The position numbers were made by a program, and so were the translations under genes. A DNA stretch of 64,000 nt from Actinomadura sp. NAK00032 (GTDB lineage: Bacteria > Actinomycetota > Actinomycetes > Streptosporangiales > Streptosporangiaceae), in assembly GCF_013364275.1 (NCBI RefSeq), contig NZ_CP054932.1:3410001-3474000 (forward strand), read 5' to 3'. Shown here one piece after another: positions 1 to 8,669 of the stretch. The notes beneath the pieces were generated by a model that was not told where the DNA came from, did not search any database, and saw only the letters and a program-made list of their open reading frames with translations. Numbering within the stretch: position 1 is the first letter of the stretch; each line of letters begins with the position of its first letter.

Positions 1-384
1 CGCCACCGCGTCGAACCACTGCGCGCCCTCCTCGGCGTACCGCCGCAGCGGCACCGCCGCCTCGCGCCGGCTCAGCCGCACCAGGTCCGCGAGGACGCCG
101 AGCGCCAGGTCCACCCGCCACTCGTCGGGGTCGGTATGGTCCGCCGGGTCGAACAGGTGCTCGGCCACCGGGCCGGTCGGCAACTCCAGATCCACCATCA
201 ACCGGGCGTAGTACAGCCGCCGCGACTCGCACTGGCGGTCCCAGCGCGGATCCGACCGGACGCAGGCGTACACGTACTCGCCCGCGCCGGGCCTGTCCGC
301 CGCGCGCCGCGCGGCCCTCCCGAGCCCCCGCTGCAGCTGACCGTGCAGCGTGCCCGCCGATTCCAACACGACCTCGTTGCTCAC
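1..384 (-). CDS. Hypothetical protein, N-terminal part, cut by the window edge
   Basis: An open frame of 128 codons begins with GTG at 384 and runs off the left edge without a stop. The product starts VSNEVVLESAGTL. Its middle is rich in Arg, Tyr and acidic residues (for example YVYACVRSDPRWDRQCESRR), and the last visible part is helical and leucine/alanine-rich. I do not recognise a catalytic motif. Upstream, a -10-like CATTCT (391-396 read in reverse) lies 6 bases from the GTG, with a possible -35 TTGCCC 18 bases further up, so a leaderless transcript is plausible. It could be a helical-repeat protein, but too little is visible to name it. Confidence 0.65.
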   Translation of the reverse strand, partial: MSNEVVLESAGTLHGQLQRGLGRAARRAADRPGAGEYVYACVRSDPRWDRQCESRRLYYARLMVDLELPTGPVAEHLFDPADHTDPDEWRVDLALGVLADLVRLSRREAAVPLRRYAEEGAQWFDAVA

Positions 385-447
385 CCCGTCAGAATGCGCA
401 CTGGACCAGATAACGGGCAAGTGCTTTACCCCAGGTCTGTCCCGTCC

Positions 448-2229
448 TCATAGCGACCGCTGCGCGATCCAGGAGGCGTGCAGGTCGGCGTAGACCCCCG
501 GACGCGCCACCAGCTCGGCGTGCGGGCCGCGCTGGACGATCCGCCCCGCCTCGAAGACGATCACCTCGTCGGCCGCCTCGGCGGTGGACAGCCGGTGCGC
601 GATGGCGATCGCCGTCCGGCCGCGGGTGACGCCGTCCAGGGCCCGCTGGATGCGGACCTCCGTCGCCGGGTCGACGGCCGAGGTCGCCTCGTCCAGCACG
701 AGCAGGTCGGGGTCGGCGATGTAGGCGCGGGCCAGCGCGACGAGCTGCCGCTCGCCGGCCGACAGCGACTCGCCGCGCTGCCCGACCGGGGTGTCCAGGC
801 CCCGCGGCAGGCCGTCCAGCCAGTCGGCGAGGCCGAGTTCGGTGAGCGCGAGGACGAGGTCGTCGTCGCGGGCGTCCGGCCGCCCGTACCGGATGTTGTC
901 GCCGAGGGACGCGTCGAACAGGAACCCGTCCTGCGGCACCATGACGATCCGCTCGCGCAGCGAGGAGAACCGGACCCGGTCCAGCGGCACGCCGTCCACC
1001 AGGACCCGGCCCGACACCGGGTCCATCAGCCGGGTGAGGAGCTTGGCGAAGGTCGTCTTGCCGGAGCCCGTCTGCCCGACGATCGCGATCCGGCTGCGCG
1101 GCGCGATCTCGGCGTCCACGCCGTGCAGCACGGTCGGGCCGCCCGGGTAGGCGAACCCGACCGACTCGAACCGCACCTCGATCGGGCCGCGCGGCAGCGT
1201 CTCGCCCGCCTCGCCCGGGTCGGCGACGTCCGGGGCGGTGTCCAGCACGCCGAGCACCCGCCGCCAGCCCGCGATCGCGTTCTGCGCCTCGTTCAGCACC
1301 TCGGTGGCCGTCTGCATCGGGCTGACGAACAGCGTCACCAGGAACAGGAAGGCGACCAGCTTGCCGGCCGACACCTCGCCGGCGATGCCGAGCAGCGTCC
1401 CGGCGATGACGACCGCTGCGGTCGCCAGGGCGGCGACCAGCTCGCTGACCGGGAAGGTCAGCGCGACCATCGCCTGCGCCCGGGTCTGCGCCGACCGGTA
1501 GGACTCGACGGTCTCGTCCACCCGGCGGCCGGTGCGCTCCTCCGCCGCGTACGCGCGGATCACCGGGGCGCCCACGACCGACTCGCCGACCGCGGCCAGC
1601 AGGTCGCCCATCCGCTCCCGCACCCGGTAGTAGGCCGCCGACAGGATCCGCTGGAAGCGCCGCAGCGCGAACGCCAGCGGCAGGAACGCCACCCACACCA
1701 GCAGCGCCAGCTGCCAGGAGTAGACCAGCATCAGCACGCTCGCCACGAGCAGCTGCCCGATCGAGACGATGAACATCAGCCCGCCGGACTGCATGAACTG
1801 GCTGATCTGGTCGACGTCGCCGGTCACCCGCGACACGAGCGCGCCCCGCCGCTCCCCGCTCTGGGTGAGCATCGACAGGTCGTGGACGTGCCGGAACGCC
1901 TTCACCCGCAGCCCCGCCAGGCCGCCCTCGGACGTCCTGTAGAGCCGCACGTTCATCAGGTACGCGCACACCGCCGTCACCAGCACGGCCGCCGCGCACA
2001 GCAGCACCGCCGTCCGGATGAAGGCGATGTCGGGGCCGCCGGGGCGCCCGATGCCCTTGTCGATCGTCTGCTGGACGGCGACGGGCACCACCACCCGCCC
2101 CGCCGTCGACACCAGCGCGAGCAGCAGCGTGCCCGTGAGCCCCGCGCGGAACTCCGGGCTCAGCCGCAGCCCCCGCCTGAGCGTGCTGATCGCGCCCTCG
2201 GTGGTCGCCGTGCCGTCAAGGACCGTCAT
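448..2229 (-). CDS. ABC exporter subunit, canonical ATPase half (permease-ATPase fusion)
   Basis: This 593-residue protein has a six-helix exporter membrane domain (about residues 30-310) and a nucleotide-binding domain (about 350-580). Walker A is GQTGSGKT (385-392), the signature is LSAGE (489-493), and Walker B ends in Asp513-Glu514, so the catalytic glutamate is present. It should act in the cytoplasmic membrane, pairing with the product of the upstream gene as a heterodimeric type IV exporter of the MsbA/TmrAB kind. Its ATG overlaps the upstream stop by four bases (ATGA), so the two are translationally coupled. The substrate cannot be read from sequence; lipids, peptides or drugs are typical of the family. 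Confidence 0.93.
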   Translation of the reverse strand: MTVLDGTATTEGAISTLRRGLRLSPEFRAGLTGTLLLALVSTAGRVVVPVAVQQTIDKGIGRPGGPDIAFIRTAVLLCAAAVLVTAVCAYLMNVRLYRTSEGGLAGLRVKAFRHVHDLSMLTQSGERRGALVSRVTGDVDQISQFMQSGGLMFIVSIGQLLVASVLMLVYSWQLALLVWVAFLPLAFALRRFQRILSAAYYRVRERMGDLLAAVGESVVGAPVIRAYAAEERTGRRVDETVESYRSAQTRAQAMVALTFPVSELVAALATAAVVIAGTLLGIAGEVSAGKLVAFLFLVTLFVSPMQTATEVLNEAQNAIAGWRRVLGVLDTAPDVADPGEAGETLPRGPIEVRFESVGFAYPGGPTVLHGVDAEIAPRSRIAIVGQTGSGKTTFAKLLTRLMDPVSGRVLVDGVPLDRVRFSSLRERIVMVPQDGFLFDASLGDNIRYGRPDARDDDLVLALTELGLADWLDGLPRGLDTPVGQRGESLSAGERQLVALARAYIADPDLLVLDEATSAVDPATEVRIQRALDGVTRGRTAIAIAHRLSTAEAADEVIVFEAGRIVQRGPHAELVARPGVYADLHASWIAQRSL

Positions 2230-4079
2230 GCCAATGCCTCCTCGCCGCCCTCGACGGCCTCCTGCTCGGCCTCGGCCCGCTCGTAGGCGTTCACGAGGTC
2301 GGCGTAGCCCGCCGAGCTGTCCAGCAGCTCGGCGTGCGCGCCGCGCGCGACGACGCGGCCGTGCTCCATGTAGACGACCTCGTCGGCCAGCGCGATCGTC
2401 GCCTTGCGGTAGGCGACGACCACGACGGTCGCGCCGCCCGCCTCACCCGACTGCGCCTCCCGCAGGCTCTGCAGGATGCGCGCCTCCACCTGCGGGTCGA
2501 CGCTGGAGGTCGCGTCGTCCAGGACGAGCAGCCGGGGCCGCCGCACCAGCGCGCGCGCCAGCGCGAGCCGCTGCCGCTGCCCGCCGGACAGCGTCGCCCC
2601 GCGCTCGCCCACCTTCGTGTCGAGCCCGTCGGCGAGGGCCGCGACGAACCCCTCGGCCTGCGCGAGGCGCAGCGCCTCCCAGACCCGCTCGTCGGGGACG
2701 TCGAGGCCGAGCGCCACGTTGCCGCGCACGGTGTCGTCGAACAGGAACGTCTGCTGCGGGACGAGCGCCGCCGTCGCGGCGACCCCGCCGCGCCGCACGT
2801 CGCGCAGGTCGACGCCGTCCAGCAGGACCGAGCCGTCGGCCGGGTCGACGAGCCGCACCAGCAGCGAGGTCAGCGTGGACTTGCCGGAGCCCGTCGGGCC
2901 GACCACCGCGATCGTCCGCCCCGGGGACGCGGCGAACGACACGTCGTGCAGGACGCGCCGGCCGGGGCCGCCGCCGTCCCCGTCCGCCTCGTAGGCGAAG
3001 CGGACCTCGCGGACCTCCAGGTCGGTCGCCTCGCCGCCGGCGCCGTCCAGCGCGTCCTCCCCGAACGGCAGGGAGCCGGTCGCGTCCAGCACGTGCCGGA
3101 CCCGCTCCCAGCCGACGACGCTGCGCGGCACCTCGCCGAGCACCCAGCCGAGCGCCCGGATCGGCCACGACAGCAGCGTGAACAGGTAGGCGGCGTTCAC
3201 CAGGTCGCCCGGCGACATCGCCTCGGCCTGCAGCCGCATGGACCCGATCAGCAGCACGGCGAGGACGCCGAGGTTCGGCAGTGCCTCCAGCACCGGGTCG
3301 AACAGCCCGCGGATCCGGCCGACCGCGATGTTGGCGTCCCGCAGCGCCTCCGCCCGCTCCCGGAACCGCGCGGTCTCGGCCGCCTCCCGGCCGAGGGTCT
3401 TGACGACCAGGCCGCCCTCGAAGCTCTCGTGCGCCACCTCGCTGACCTCGGCGCGCAGCTGCTGCGCGCGGGTCGCGACCGGCGACAGCCGCCGCTGGTA
3501 CACGATGTTGATCAGCGCGACGGCGGGGAAGACCAGGAAGCCGACCGCCGCCACCACCACGTCCGTCAGCAGGATCGACACCGCGGCGATCAGCAGCATG
3601 AACACCACGCCGACCGCCATCGGCAGCGGCGCGATCGGCGCCCACACCGCCTCGACGTCGGCGTTGGCGTTCGACAGCAGCTGCCCGGTCGGGTGCCGGT
3701 GGTGCCAGGCCAGCGGAAGCCGCAGGTACTGCCGGGTCACCGCGCGGCGGTAGGACGCCTGCATCCGGTACTGCATGAGGCCCGCGTAGAAGCGGCGGCC
3801 CGCCACGCCGAGCGCCTTCAGCAGCGCCACCGCCATGACCAGCGCTGCGGCGCCGGCCAGCGCCCCGGCGGTCGTGCGCCCCGATTCGAAGGCCGGCAGC
3901 ACGACGTGCTCCGTCGCCCAGCCCAGCACGCGCGCCGTGGCCACGGTCATCGCCGCGTAGAGGGCGCTCGCGACCACCGACGCCGTGAAGACGCGGGGCT
4001 CGGCCTTGACCGCGACCCACAGCACGCCCATGCCCTCCCTGAGCACGTGTGGGCTGACGCGTCTGGACGCAGGTGGCAC
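2226..4079 (-). CDS. ABC exporter subunit with degenerate catalytic site
   Basis: This 617-residue permease-ATPase fusion is the partner of the next gene. I chose the GTG at 4079 because GAGGAG lies five bases upstream; the open frame extends further up but without exporter-like sequence. Membrane helices lie at about 30-320 and the ATPase domain at 355-595. Walker A is GPTGSGKS (394-401) and the signature LSGGQ (497-501). Walker B ends in Asp521-Asp522, so the usual catalytic glutamate is replaced by aspartate. One degenerate site paired with one canonical site is the hallmark of asymmetric heterodimeric ABC exporters. The pair forms a two-gene operon on the minus strand, divergent from the gene at 4215. 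Confidence 0.92.
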   Translation of the reverse strand: MPPASRRVSPHVLREGMGVLWVAVKAEPRVFTASVVASALYAAMTVATARVLGWATEHVVLPAFESGRTTAGALAGAAALVMAVALLKALGVAGRRFYAGLMQYRMQASYRRAVTRQYLRLPLAWHHRHPTGQLLSNANADVEAVWAPIAPLPMAVGVVFMLLIAAVSILLTDVVVAAVGFLVFPAVALINIVYQRRLSPVATRAQQLRAEVSEVAHESFEGGLVVKTLGREAAETARFRERAEALRDANIAVGRIRGLFDPVLEALPNLGVLAVLLIGSMRLQAEAMSPGDLVNAAYLFTLLSWPIRALGWVLGEVPRSVVGWERVRHVLDATGSLPFGEDALDGAGGEATDLEVREVRFAYEADGDGGGPGRRVLHDVSFAASPGRTIAVVGPTGSGKSTLTSLLVRLVDPADGSVLLDGVDLRDVRRGGVAATAALVPQQTFLFDDTVRGNVALGLDVPDERVWEALRLAQAEGFVAALADGLDTKVGERGATLSGGQRQRLALARALVRRPRLLVLDDATSSVDPQVEARILQSLREAQSGEAGGATVVVVAYRKATIALADEVVYMEHGRVVARGAHAELLDSSAGYADLVNAYERAEAEQEAVEGGEEALA

Positions 4080-4202
4080 GGCGACTCCTCGATCACGGCG
4101 GCGCCCGGGACAAGCCCCGGCGGCCGGGGCGCGGGGATCTTCGGGCCTGCACATGCCTACCATCCGGCCGCGGCGCTTATTCCCGGCCGGACCCGCACCG
4201 CC

Positions 4203-4208
4203 TACGAT
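4203..4208 (+). promoter_or_regulatory. -10 box TACGAT, leaderless start
   Basis: TACGAT ends six bases before the ATG at 4215, matching the TANNNT spacing of leaderless actinobacterial transcripts. No convincing -35 is visible. Confidence 0.5.
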
Positions 4209-4214
4209 CAAGGG

Positions 4215-4913
4215 ATGAGCGCATCCGAGGGCCGCCCGGCCGGCGGCCCCGCCGGACCCGGCGCGGCCGGGCCGGGGCCCGTCCGGCGCGAGCGCCTGCT
4301 GCTCGCCGGCGCGCTGGCCGCCGCGGGGCCCGACGCCGCCACCAAGTGCGCCGGCTGGACCGCCCGTGATCTGGCCGCCCATCTGGTCGTCCGGGAGGAC
4401 CGCCCGGACGCCGCGCCCGGAATACTGCTGCCGCCGCTGGCCTTCTACACCGAGCGCGTCCGGCGCCGCACCGCGCGCGCCGTCCCGTTCGAGCGGCTGG
4501 TGGAACGCTTTCGGGACGGACCGGCGAAGTTCTCCCCCTACGCGCTTCCCGGAGTCGACAAAAGCGCGAACGGTGTCGAGTTCTTTGTGCACCATGAGGA
4601 CGTCCTGCGCGCGCGTCCCGACTGGGAGCCCCGGGAGATCTCGCCGGAACTCGAGGAAGTGCTCTGGCGACGGATAAAAATTGCCCGCTTTGTCCTAAGA
4701 AAAGTTCAGGTCGAAGTAACGCTGGTGCAACCCGACGGCCGCGGCCTGAGAGTGCCCGGACGGGGCCGGGGCGCCCGCGGAGCCGTGCGCGTGCACGGCC
4801 CGGTCGGCGAACTCGTCCTCTGGGCACTGGGCCGCCGCGACGTCGCGGACGTCCGCCTCACCGGGGCCACGGACGCTGTCAAGAGCCTGACCGAGACCGG
4901 TTGGAGTCTTTAA
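4215..4913 (+). CDS. TIGR03085-family (DinB/maleylpyruvate isomerase-like) protein
   Basis: This 232-residue protein resembles the actinobacterial TIGR03085 family, a branch of the DinB-like four-helix fold that includes mycothiol-dependent enzymes. The features seen are the N-terminal helix with CAGWTARDLAAHL, where the histidine sits at the family's metal-ligand position, and the later FFVHHEDVLRARP segment typical of these proteins. The start at 4215 is supported by a -10 box six bases upstream. It is probably transcribed alone and is divergent from the ABC exporter. A mycothiol-related role is inference; the substrate is unknown. Confidence 0.8.
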   Translation: MSASEGRPAGGPAGPGAAGPGPVRRERLLLAGALAAAGPDAATKCAGWTARDLAAHLVVREDRPDAAPGILLPPLAFYTERVRRRTARAVPFERLVERFRDGPAKFSPYALPGVDKSANGVEFFVHHEDVLRARPDWEPREISPELEEVLWRRIKIARFVLRKVQVEVTLVQPDGRGLRVPGRGRGARGAVRVHGPVGELVLWALGRRDVADVRLTGATDAVKSLTETGWSL

Positions 4914-5034
4914 CGGGCAGGTAACGGCAGGGTTCGCCGAGAGGAGAATCGCGTGCCTTGCGGCTCCTCCGCTTTACGCGGAACCGGTGATACTGTGGGG
5001 CGGTCGGTTGCAGTCGTGGTTCTCGATCGTGCAG

Positions 5035-5065
5035 ACGCCCGCGGACTGATGGCAGCGGGCGTTTT
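5035..5065 (+). promoter_or_regulatory. Hairpin with T-rich tail in the csp leader
   Basis: ACGCCCGC (5035-5042) and GCGGGCGT (5055-5062) form an eight-base-pair stem, followed by TTTGGCTTTT. The element lies about 95 bases upstream of the cold-shock gene and looks like an attenuator or a conditional terminator within its 5' leader. The region 4914-5160 otherwise contains no gene. Confidence 0.5.
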
Positions 5066-5160
5066 GGCTTTTCCGGGACCGTACCGGGGGCGAGAGCGTT
5101 CCGCAGCGACCGCACGGGCCCGCGAGGTGTGGGCCCAGGTTTTGCCGCAAGGAGAAAGAC

Positions 5161-5367
5161 ATGCCCCAGCAGGGCACCGTGAAGTGGTTCAACGCCGAGA
5201 AGGGCTTCGGGTTCATCGCCGTCGACGGCGGCGGGCCGGACGTCTTCGTGCACTACTCGGCCATCCAGTCCTCCGGATACCGCACGCTGGACGAGAACCA
5301 GCGCGTCCAGTTCGAGGTGACGCAGGGTAACCGGGGTCCGCAGGCCGACCAGGTCGTCCCCCTGTAA
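5161..5367 (+). CDS. Cold-shock protein (CspA family)
   Basis: This 68-residue single OB-fold protein is of normal length for the family. RNP1 reads KGFGFI and RNP2 reads VFVHYSAI, giving the aromatic surface that binds single-stranded RNA or DNA. It begins with [15 protein letters not shown], the family signature. AAGGAG lies about seven bases before the ATG. Like many csp genes it has a long, structured 5' leader (from about 4950), here with a terminator-like hairpin, and ends in a strong terminator. It is monocistronic. Its likely job is RNA chaperoning in the cytoplasm. Confidence 0.97.
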   Translation: MPQQGTVKWFNAEKGFGFIAVDGGGPDVFVHYSAIQSSGYRTLDENQRVQFEVTQGNRGPQADQVVPL

Positions 5368-5386
5368 CACCCGTAGTCGTACGTCG

Positions 5387-5421
5387 GGGCCCGTTCCCTC
5401 CGCCAGGGGAGCGGGCCCTTT
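5387..5421 (+). terminator. Rho-independent terminator of csp
   Basis: GGGCCCGTTCCC pairs with GGGAGCGGGCCC (one G-U pair), followed by TTTCGT. It lies 20 bases after the csp stop. Confidence 0.85.
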
Positions 5422-5469
5422 CGTGTGCCGGGGAGCGGCGGCCGAGGTCGGCCTCCGGTACCGCTGCAA

Positions 5470-5475
5470 TAAACT
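5470..5475 (+). promoter_or_regulatory. -10 box TAAACT of hisI, leaderless start
   Basis: TAAACT lies exactly seven bases before the hisI ATG, consistent with transcription starting at the A of the start codon. Confidence 0.6.
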
Positions 5476-5482
5476 CTCGGTC

Positions 5483-5869
5483 ATGTCCCCACGAGCGTCC
5501 AGCGACCTGGACCCGAAGATCGCCGCGCGGCTGAAGCGCGACCCGAACGGCCTCGTGCCCGCCATCGCCCAGCAGTACGACACCGGCGAGGTGCTCATGC
5601 TCGGCTGGATGGACGACGAGGCCCTGCACCGCACCCTCACCACGGGCCGCTGCACCTACTGGTCGCGCAGCCGGCAGGAGTACTGGGTGAAGGGCGAGAG
5701 CTCCGGGCACCAGCAGTGGGTCAAGTCCGTCGCGCTGGACTGCGACGCCGACGCCGTCCTGGTGAAGGTCGACCAGGTCGGCGCCGCCTGCCACACCGGC
5801 GACCGCACCTGCTGGGACGCCGACGCCCTTCCCGCCGTGGTCGGGGAGCGTCCTGACGGGGCGTCATGA
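5483..5869 (+). CDS. hisI: Phosphoribosyl-AMP cyclohydrolase
   Basis: This 128-residue enzyme catalyses the third step of histidine synthesis, hydrolysing phosphoribosyl-AMP to ProFAR. Family landmarks are [30 protein letters not shown] and the zinc/magnesium-binding segment [11 protein letters not shown] followed by [11 protein letters not shown], with the cysteines expected of HisI. The length is normal for the monofunctional cyclohydrolase (no HisE fusion). The stop overlaps the next ATG (ATGA), coupling it to the Trp-associated membrane protein. In Streptomyces trpE usually sits just downstream; it is absent here. Confidence 0.97.
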   Translation: MSPRASSDLDPKIAARLKRDPNGLVPAIAQQYDTGEVLMLGWMDDEALHRTLTTGRCTYWSRSRQEYWVKGESSGHQQWVKSVALDCDADAVLVKVDQVGAACHTGDRTCWDADALPAVVGERPDGAS

Positions 5870-6465
5870 CGCCCGGGCGTGAACGCGGGCTGACGGCGCT
5901 GCTGTGCGCCGCAGGCGCGGGTCTCGCCCTGCTCGCCGCCGGGCGCACCTGGGCCACGGTCAAGGCCGAGCACGCCATCACCCCCTTCAGCCAGACGCTC
6001 ACCGGCGGCGACCTCGGCGGCGCCGCGGGCGCGCTGGGCTGGGCCGGTCTCGCCGGGCTGGCCGCCCTGTTCGCCACCCGCGGCCGTGTGCGCGCGGGCA
6101 TCGGCGTCCTCATCGCGCTATTCGGGGCGGGGATCGCCTACGCGTCGGCCGCCGCCGTCCAGCGGTCCAACGTGCTGTCCGCCGCCGGCGACAAGAGCGC
6201 CCTGCTGAAACTCGGCGCCGACCCCGTCCTCGACGTGAACCTGTGGTGGATGGCCTCGGTCACCGGGGGCGTGCTGCTCGCCGTCGCCGGCCTGGTCACG
6301 GCCGTGCGCGGCACCCGCTGGCCCGGCATGTCGTCCCGCTACGAGCGCGCCGGGACGCCCGGCCCCGCCGCGAAGGGCGCCGCCCCGGCGGACGACCCCT
6401 CCGCGATGTGGCGCTCCCTCGACCGCGGCGAGGACCCGACCGCCCGCCGGAACGGCCGGAGATGA
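5866..6465 (+). CDS. Trp biosynthesis-associated membrane protein (TIGR02234)
   Basis: This 199-residue protein has four predicted membrane segments (about 8-26, 50-70, 77-97, 128-148) and a charged cytoplasmic tail ending [16 protein letters not shown]. The sequence around RTWATVKAE and the position between his and trp genes match the actinobacterial TIGR02234 family. Its biochemical role is unknown; the association with tryptophan synthesis is by gene context only. It overlaps hisI upstream and the response regulator downstream by four bases each, so all three are probably one operon. Confidence 0.85.
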   Translation: MTPGRERGLTALLCAAGAGLALLAAGRTWATVKAEHAITPFSQTLTGGDLGGAAGALGWAGLAGLAALFATRGRVRAGIGVLIALFGAGIAYASAAAVQRSNVLSAAGDKSALLKLGADPVLDVNLWWMASVTGGVLLAVAGLVTAVRGTRWPGMSSRYERAGTPGPAAKGAAPADDPSAMWRSLDRGEDPTARRNGRR

Positions 6466-7136
6466 CCGGCGACGGGGGCGGGCTCGTGCTCGTCGTCGAG
6501 CACGACCCCGCCGTCGCCGAGCTGCAGCGCCGCTACCTGGCCCGGGAGGGCTTCGCCGTCGAGATCGAGGCCGACCCCGGGCGGGCGCCCGCCGCCGCCG
6601 AGCGCAGCCGCCCCGACGTCGTCGTCCTCGACCTGTCCACCGCGGCGCTGCCCGCCGACCTGTACCGGCGCACCGCCGCCGCGGCCTGCCCGGCGCCCGT
6701 CGTCGCCGTCACCGGCCCGCTCGACCCCGCGATCGCCCGCGCGCTCGGCGAGCACCGCGTCGACCGGCCGTTCGGCCCCCGCGTGCTCGTCGGCGCCGTC
6801 GCCGAGGCGCTGCGCCGCGGCGCCCCCGCCGGCGCCGGCGGCGAGCCGGGCCCGCTGCGGGCCGGCTCGGTCGCCCTCGACCGGCCGGGCCGGGCCGCCG
6901 TGGCCGGCGGCCGCCGCGTCGCCCTCACCGTCACCGAGTTCGACCTCCTCGAGTTCCTGATGGCCAACCCCGGCCGCGTCTTCACCCGCGAGCAGCTCCT
7001 CGACGCCGCGTGGGGCCCGGGCGCCGGCGCCGGGAGCCGCACGGTGGACGTCCACGTCGCCCAGCTCCGCGCCAAACTCGGCGGGGACAGCCCCATCCGG
7101 ACCGTCCGCGGCGTCGGCTACGTCCTGGACGGCTGA
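6462..7136 (+). CDS. OmpR/PhoB-type response regulator with atypical receiver
   Basis: This 224-residue protein has a receiver domain (about 7-118) and a winged-helix DNA-binding domain (about 128-222, ending RTVRGVGYVLDG). The receiver keeps Asp57 (VVVLDLS) and Thr84, but the acidic pair reads Glu13-His14 and the conserved lysine before the Pro-Phe pair is Arg102 (VDRPF). The loop before it is also shorter than usual. This argues for weak, altered or phosphorylation-independent switching. No sensor kinase is adjacent. It is fused to the hisI operon by an ATGA overlap, an unusual position for an OmpR regulator. Confidence 0.9.
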   Translation: MTGDGGGLVLVVEHDPAVAELQRRYLAREGFAVEIEADPGRAPAAAERSRPDVVVLDLSTAALPADLYRRTAAAACPAPVVAVTGPLDPAIARALGEHRVDRPFGPRVLVGAVAEALRRGAPAGAGGEPGPLRAGSVALDRPGRAAVAGGRRVALTVTEFDLLEFLMANPGRVFTREQLLDAAWGPGAGAGSRTVDVHVAQLRAKLGGDSPIRTVRGVGYVLDG

Positions 7137-7165
7137 CGGCTGACGGCTGACGGCTGACGGCCGAC
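7131..7165 (+). repeat. Five tandem copies of a 7-bp unit (GGCTGAC)
   Basis: Four perfect GGCTGAC units and one GGCCGAC are head to tail. The first carries the stop codon of the response regulator, so copy-number change would not alter the protein but would change spacing to downstream DNA. Confidence 0.95.
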
Positions 7166-7229
7166 TTGCCGCCCGGGCCGTCGGGCGGCCCGCACGGACG
7201 CTCGCTGGACGTCGCCTATCGTGGGCGTT

Positions 7230-7703
7230 GTGACTCGCGCACCCGTCCCTTCGCAGGAGCACGCGCACCCGTACGGGCCCGTACCGCACGCGCCGGGCCA
7301 GGGGCGGCTCAGAGCGCTCCTGCCGCAGGCGGCGGTCCTCGCCGGCGTCACCGCCGGCGCCCTGACCGTGGCGCTGCGCGGCGACCCCAACGAGGCCGGG
7401 CACTACCCCGGCTGCCCGTTCCTGGCGATGACCGGCTACTACTGCCCGGGCTGCGGGGCCACGCGCCTGGTCTACGCGCTCACCCACGGGGACGTGGGCA
7501 CCGCCTTCGGGCTCAACCCGCTGCTGTTCGCGCTGCTGCCGGTCTTCGGCTACCTCTACGCGCGCTGGACGGTCCAGACCGCGCGCGGGCTGCCGATGCG
7601 GACCGTCCTGTTCAAGCCGCCGGTGGTGTACGCGTTCGTCGGGCTCCTGATCGTCTACTGGGTCGTCCGGAACCTGCCGTTCGCCGCGGCGCTGGCGCCG
7701 TGA
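7230..7703 (+). CDS. DUF2752 membrane protein
   Basis: This 157-residue protein has the DUF2752 core: a Gly/Cys-rich segment CPFLAMTGYYCPGCGATR followed by two or three membrane helices. The start is a GTG at 7230, seven bases after a TATCGT -10 box; an in-frame GTG at 7221 would add three residues. The paired cysteines could bind metal or form a disulfide, but the function of the family is not established. In actinobacteria it is commonly found between his/trp genes, as here, just upstream of trpC. Confidence 0.85.
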   Translation: MTRAPVPSQEHAHPYGPVPHAPGQGRLRALLPQAAVLAGVTAGALTVALRGDPNEAGHYPGCPFLAMTGYYCPGCGATRLVYALTHGDVGTAFGLNPLLFALLPVFGYLYARWTVQTARGLPMRTVLFKPPVVYAFVGLLIVYWVVRNLPFAAALAP

Positions 7704-7794
7704 CCTGCGCGGGGCGGGCGCGTCCGGGGGCGCGGGAGGGCGGCCGGCGGCGGCCGGGGCCCGCCCGGGTGGGGGCCGCTCCGGCGGGGGCGGC

Positions 7795-7800
7795 TACGAT
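7795..7800 (+). promoter_or_regulatory. -10 box TACGAT upstream of trpC
   Basis: TACGAT lies about 39 bases before the trpC TTG, leaving a short leader that includes the AGGGGG ribosome-binding site. The preceding 90 bases (from 7704) are very GC-rich and hold no gene. Confidence 0.4.
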
Positions 7801-7838
7801 CGGTGCACGGAACGACCTGAAATAGGGGGCCTGCGACC

Positions 7839-8645
7839 TTGAGCGTTTTGGACGAGATCATCGAGGGCGTCCGGGCCGATCTCGCCGACAGGCAGCGCGA
7901 GGTCCCGCTCGACGCCGTCAAGGAGAAGGCGGCCGCCGCCCCGGCCCCGCGCGACGCGCTCGCCGCGCTGCGCGGCCCGGGCGTCTCGGTCATCGCCGAG
8001 GTCAAGCGCAGCAGCCCGTCCAAGGGCGCGCTCGCCGCGATCGCCGACCCCGCCGCGCTCGCCCGCGACTACGAGGCCGGCGGCGCCAAGGTGATCAGCG
8101 TGCTGACCGAGCGGCGCCGGTTCGGCGGCAGCCTCGGCGACCTCGCCGACGTGCGCGCCAACGTCGACGTCTGCGTGCTGCGCAAGGACTTCATCGTCAC
8201 CTCCTACCAGCTGTGGGAGGCGCGCGCCGCGGGCGCCGACATGGCGCTGCTGATCGTCGCCGCGCTGCCGCAGGACGCCCTGGTCTCGCTGATCGAGCGG
8301 GCCGAGTCCATCGGGCTGCTCCCGCTCGTCGAGGCGCACACCGAGGAGGAGGCGGCCCGCGCCGTGGAGGCCGGCGCCAAGGTCGTCGGCGTGAACGCCC
8401 GCGACCTGCGCACCCTCAAGGTCGACCGCGGCGTGTTCGCCCGCGTCGCGCCCACCCTGCCCAAGGACGTCGTGAAGATCGCCGAGTCCGGGGTGCGGGG
8501 CCCGCACGACCTGCTCGCCTACGCCTCCAGCGGCGCCGACGCCGTGCTGGTGGGGGAGAGCCTGGTCATCGGCCGCGACCCGCGCGCCGCCGTCGCCGAC
8601 CTGGTCGCCGCCGGCGCCCACCCGGCGCTGCGGCAGAGCGGCTGA
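7839..8645 (+). CDS. trpC: Indole-3-glycerol phosphate synthase
   Basis: This 268-residue TIM-barrel enzyme closes the indole ring in tryptophan synthesis. Diagnostic segments are [13 protein letters not shown] (catalytic lysine and phosphate site), [21 protein letters not shown] and the C-terminal AESGV and VLVGESLV phosphate loops. The length is normal for the monofunctional enzyme. Start is TTG with AGGGGG about 9 bases upstream. It heads the trpC-trpB-trpA cluster; a mini-ORF with its own -10 box separates it from trpB, so trpBA may have an additional promoter. Confidence 0.97.
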   Translation: MSVLDEIIEGVRADLADRQREVPLDAVKEKAAAAPAPRDALAALRGPGVSVIAEVKRSSPSKGALAAIADPAALARDYEAGGAKVISVLTERRRFGGSLGDLADVRANVDVCVLRKDFIVTSYQLWEARAAGADMALLIVAALPQDALVSLIERAESIGLLPLVEAHTEEEAARAVEAGAKVVGVNARDLRTLKVDRGVFARVAPTLPKDVVKIAESGVRGPHDLLAYASSGADAVLVGESLVIGRDPRAAVADLVAAGAHPALRQSG

Positions 8646-8669
8646 GCGGCGCGCGGCGGGCCGACTGGA

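Noticed and set aside
136..453. 105-codon plus-strand open frame at the left edge
   Set aside because: Opposite the partial minus-strand gene, which has better codon pattern and a plausible start.
4971..5009. A sigma-factor promoter (GGAAC...) upstream of csp
   Set aside because: Spacing and -10 sequences do not fit a known ECF or housekeeping consensus well enough to report.
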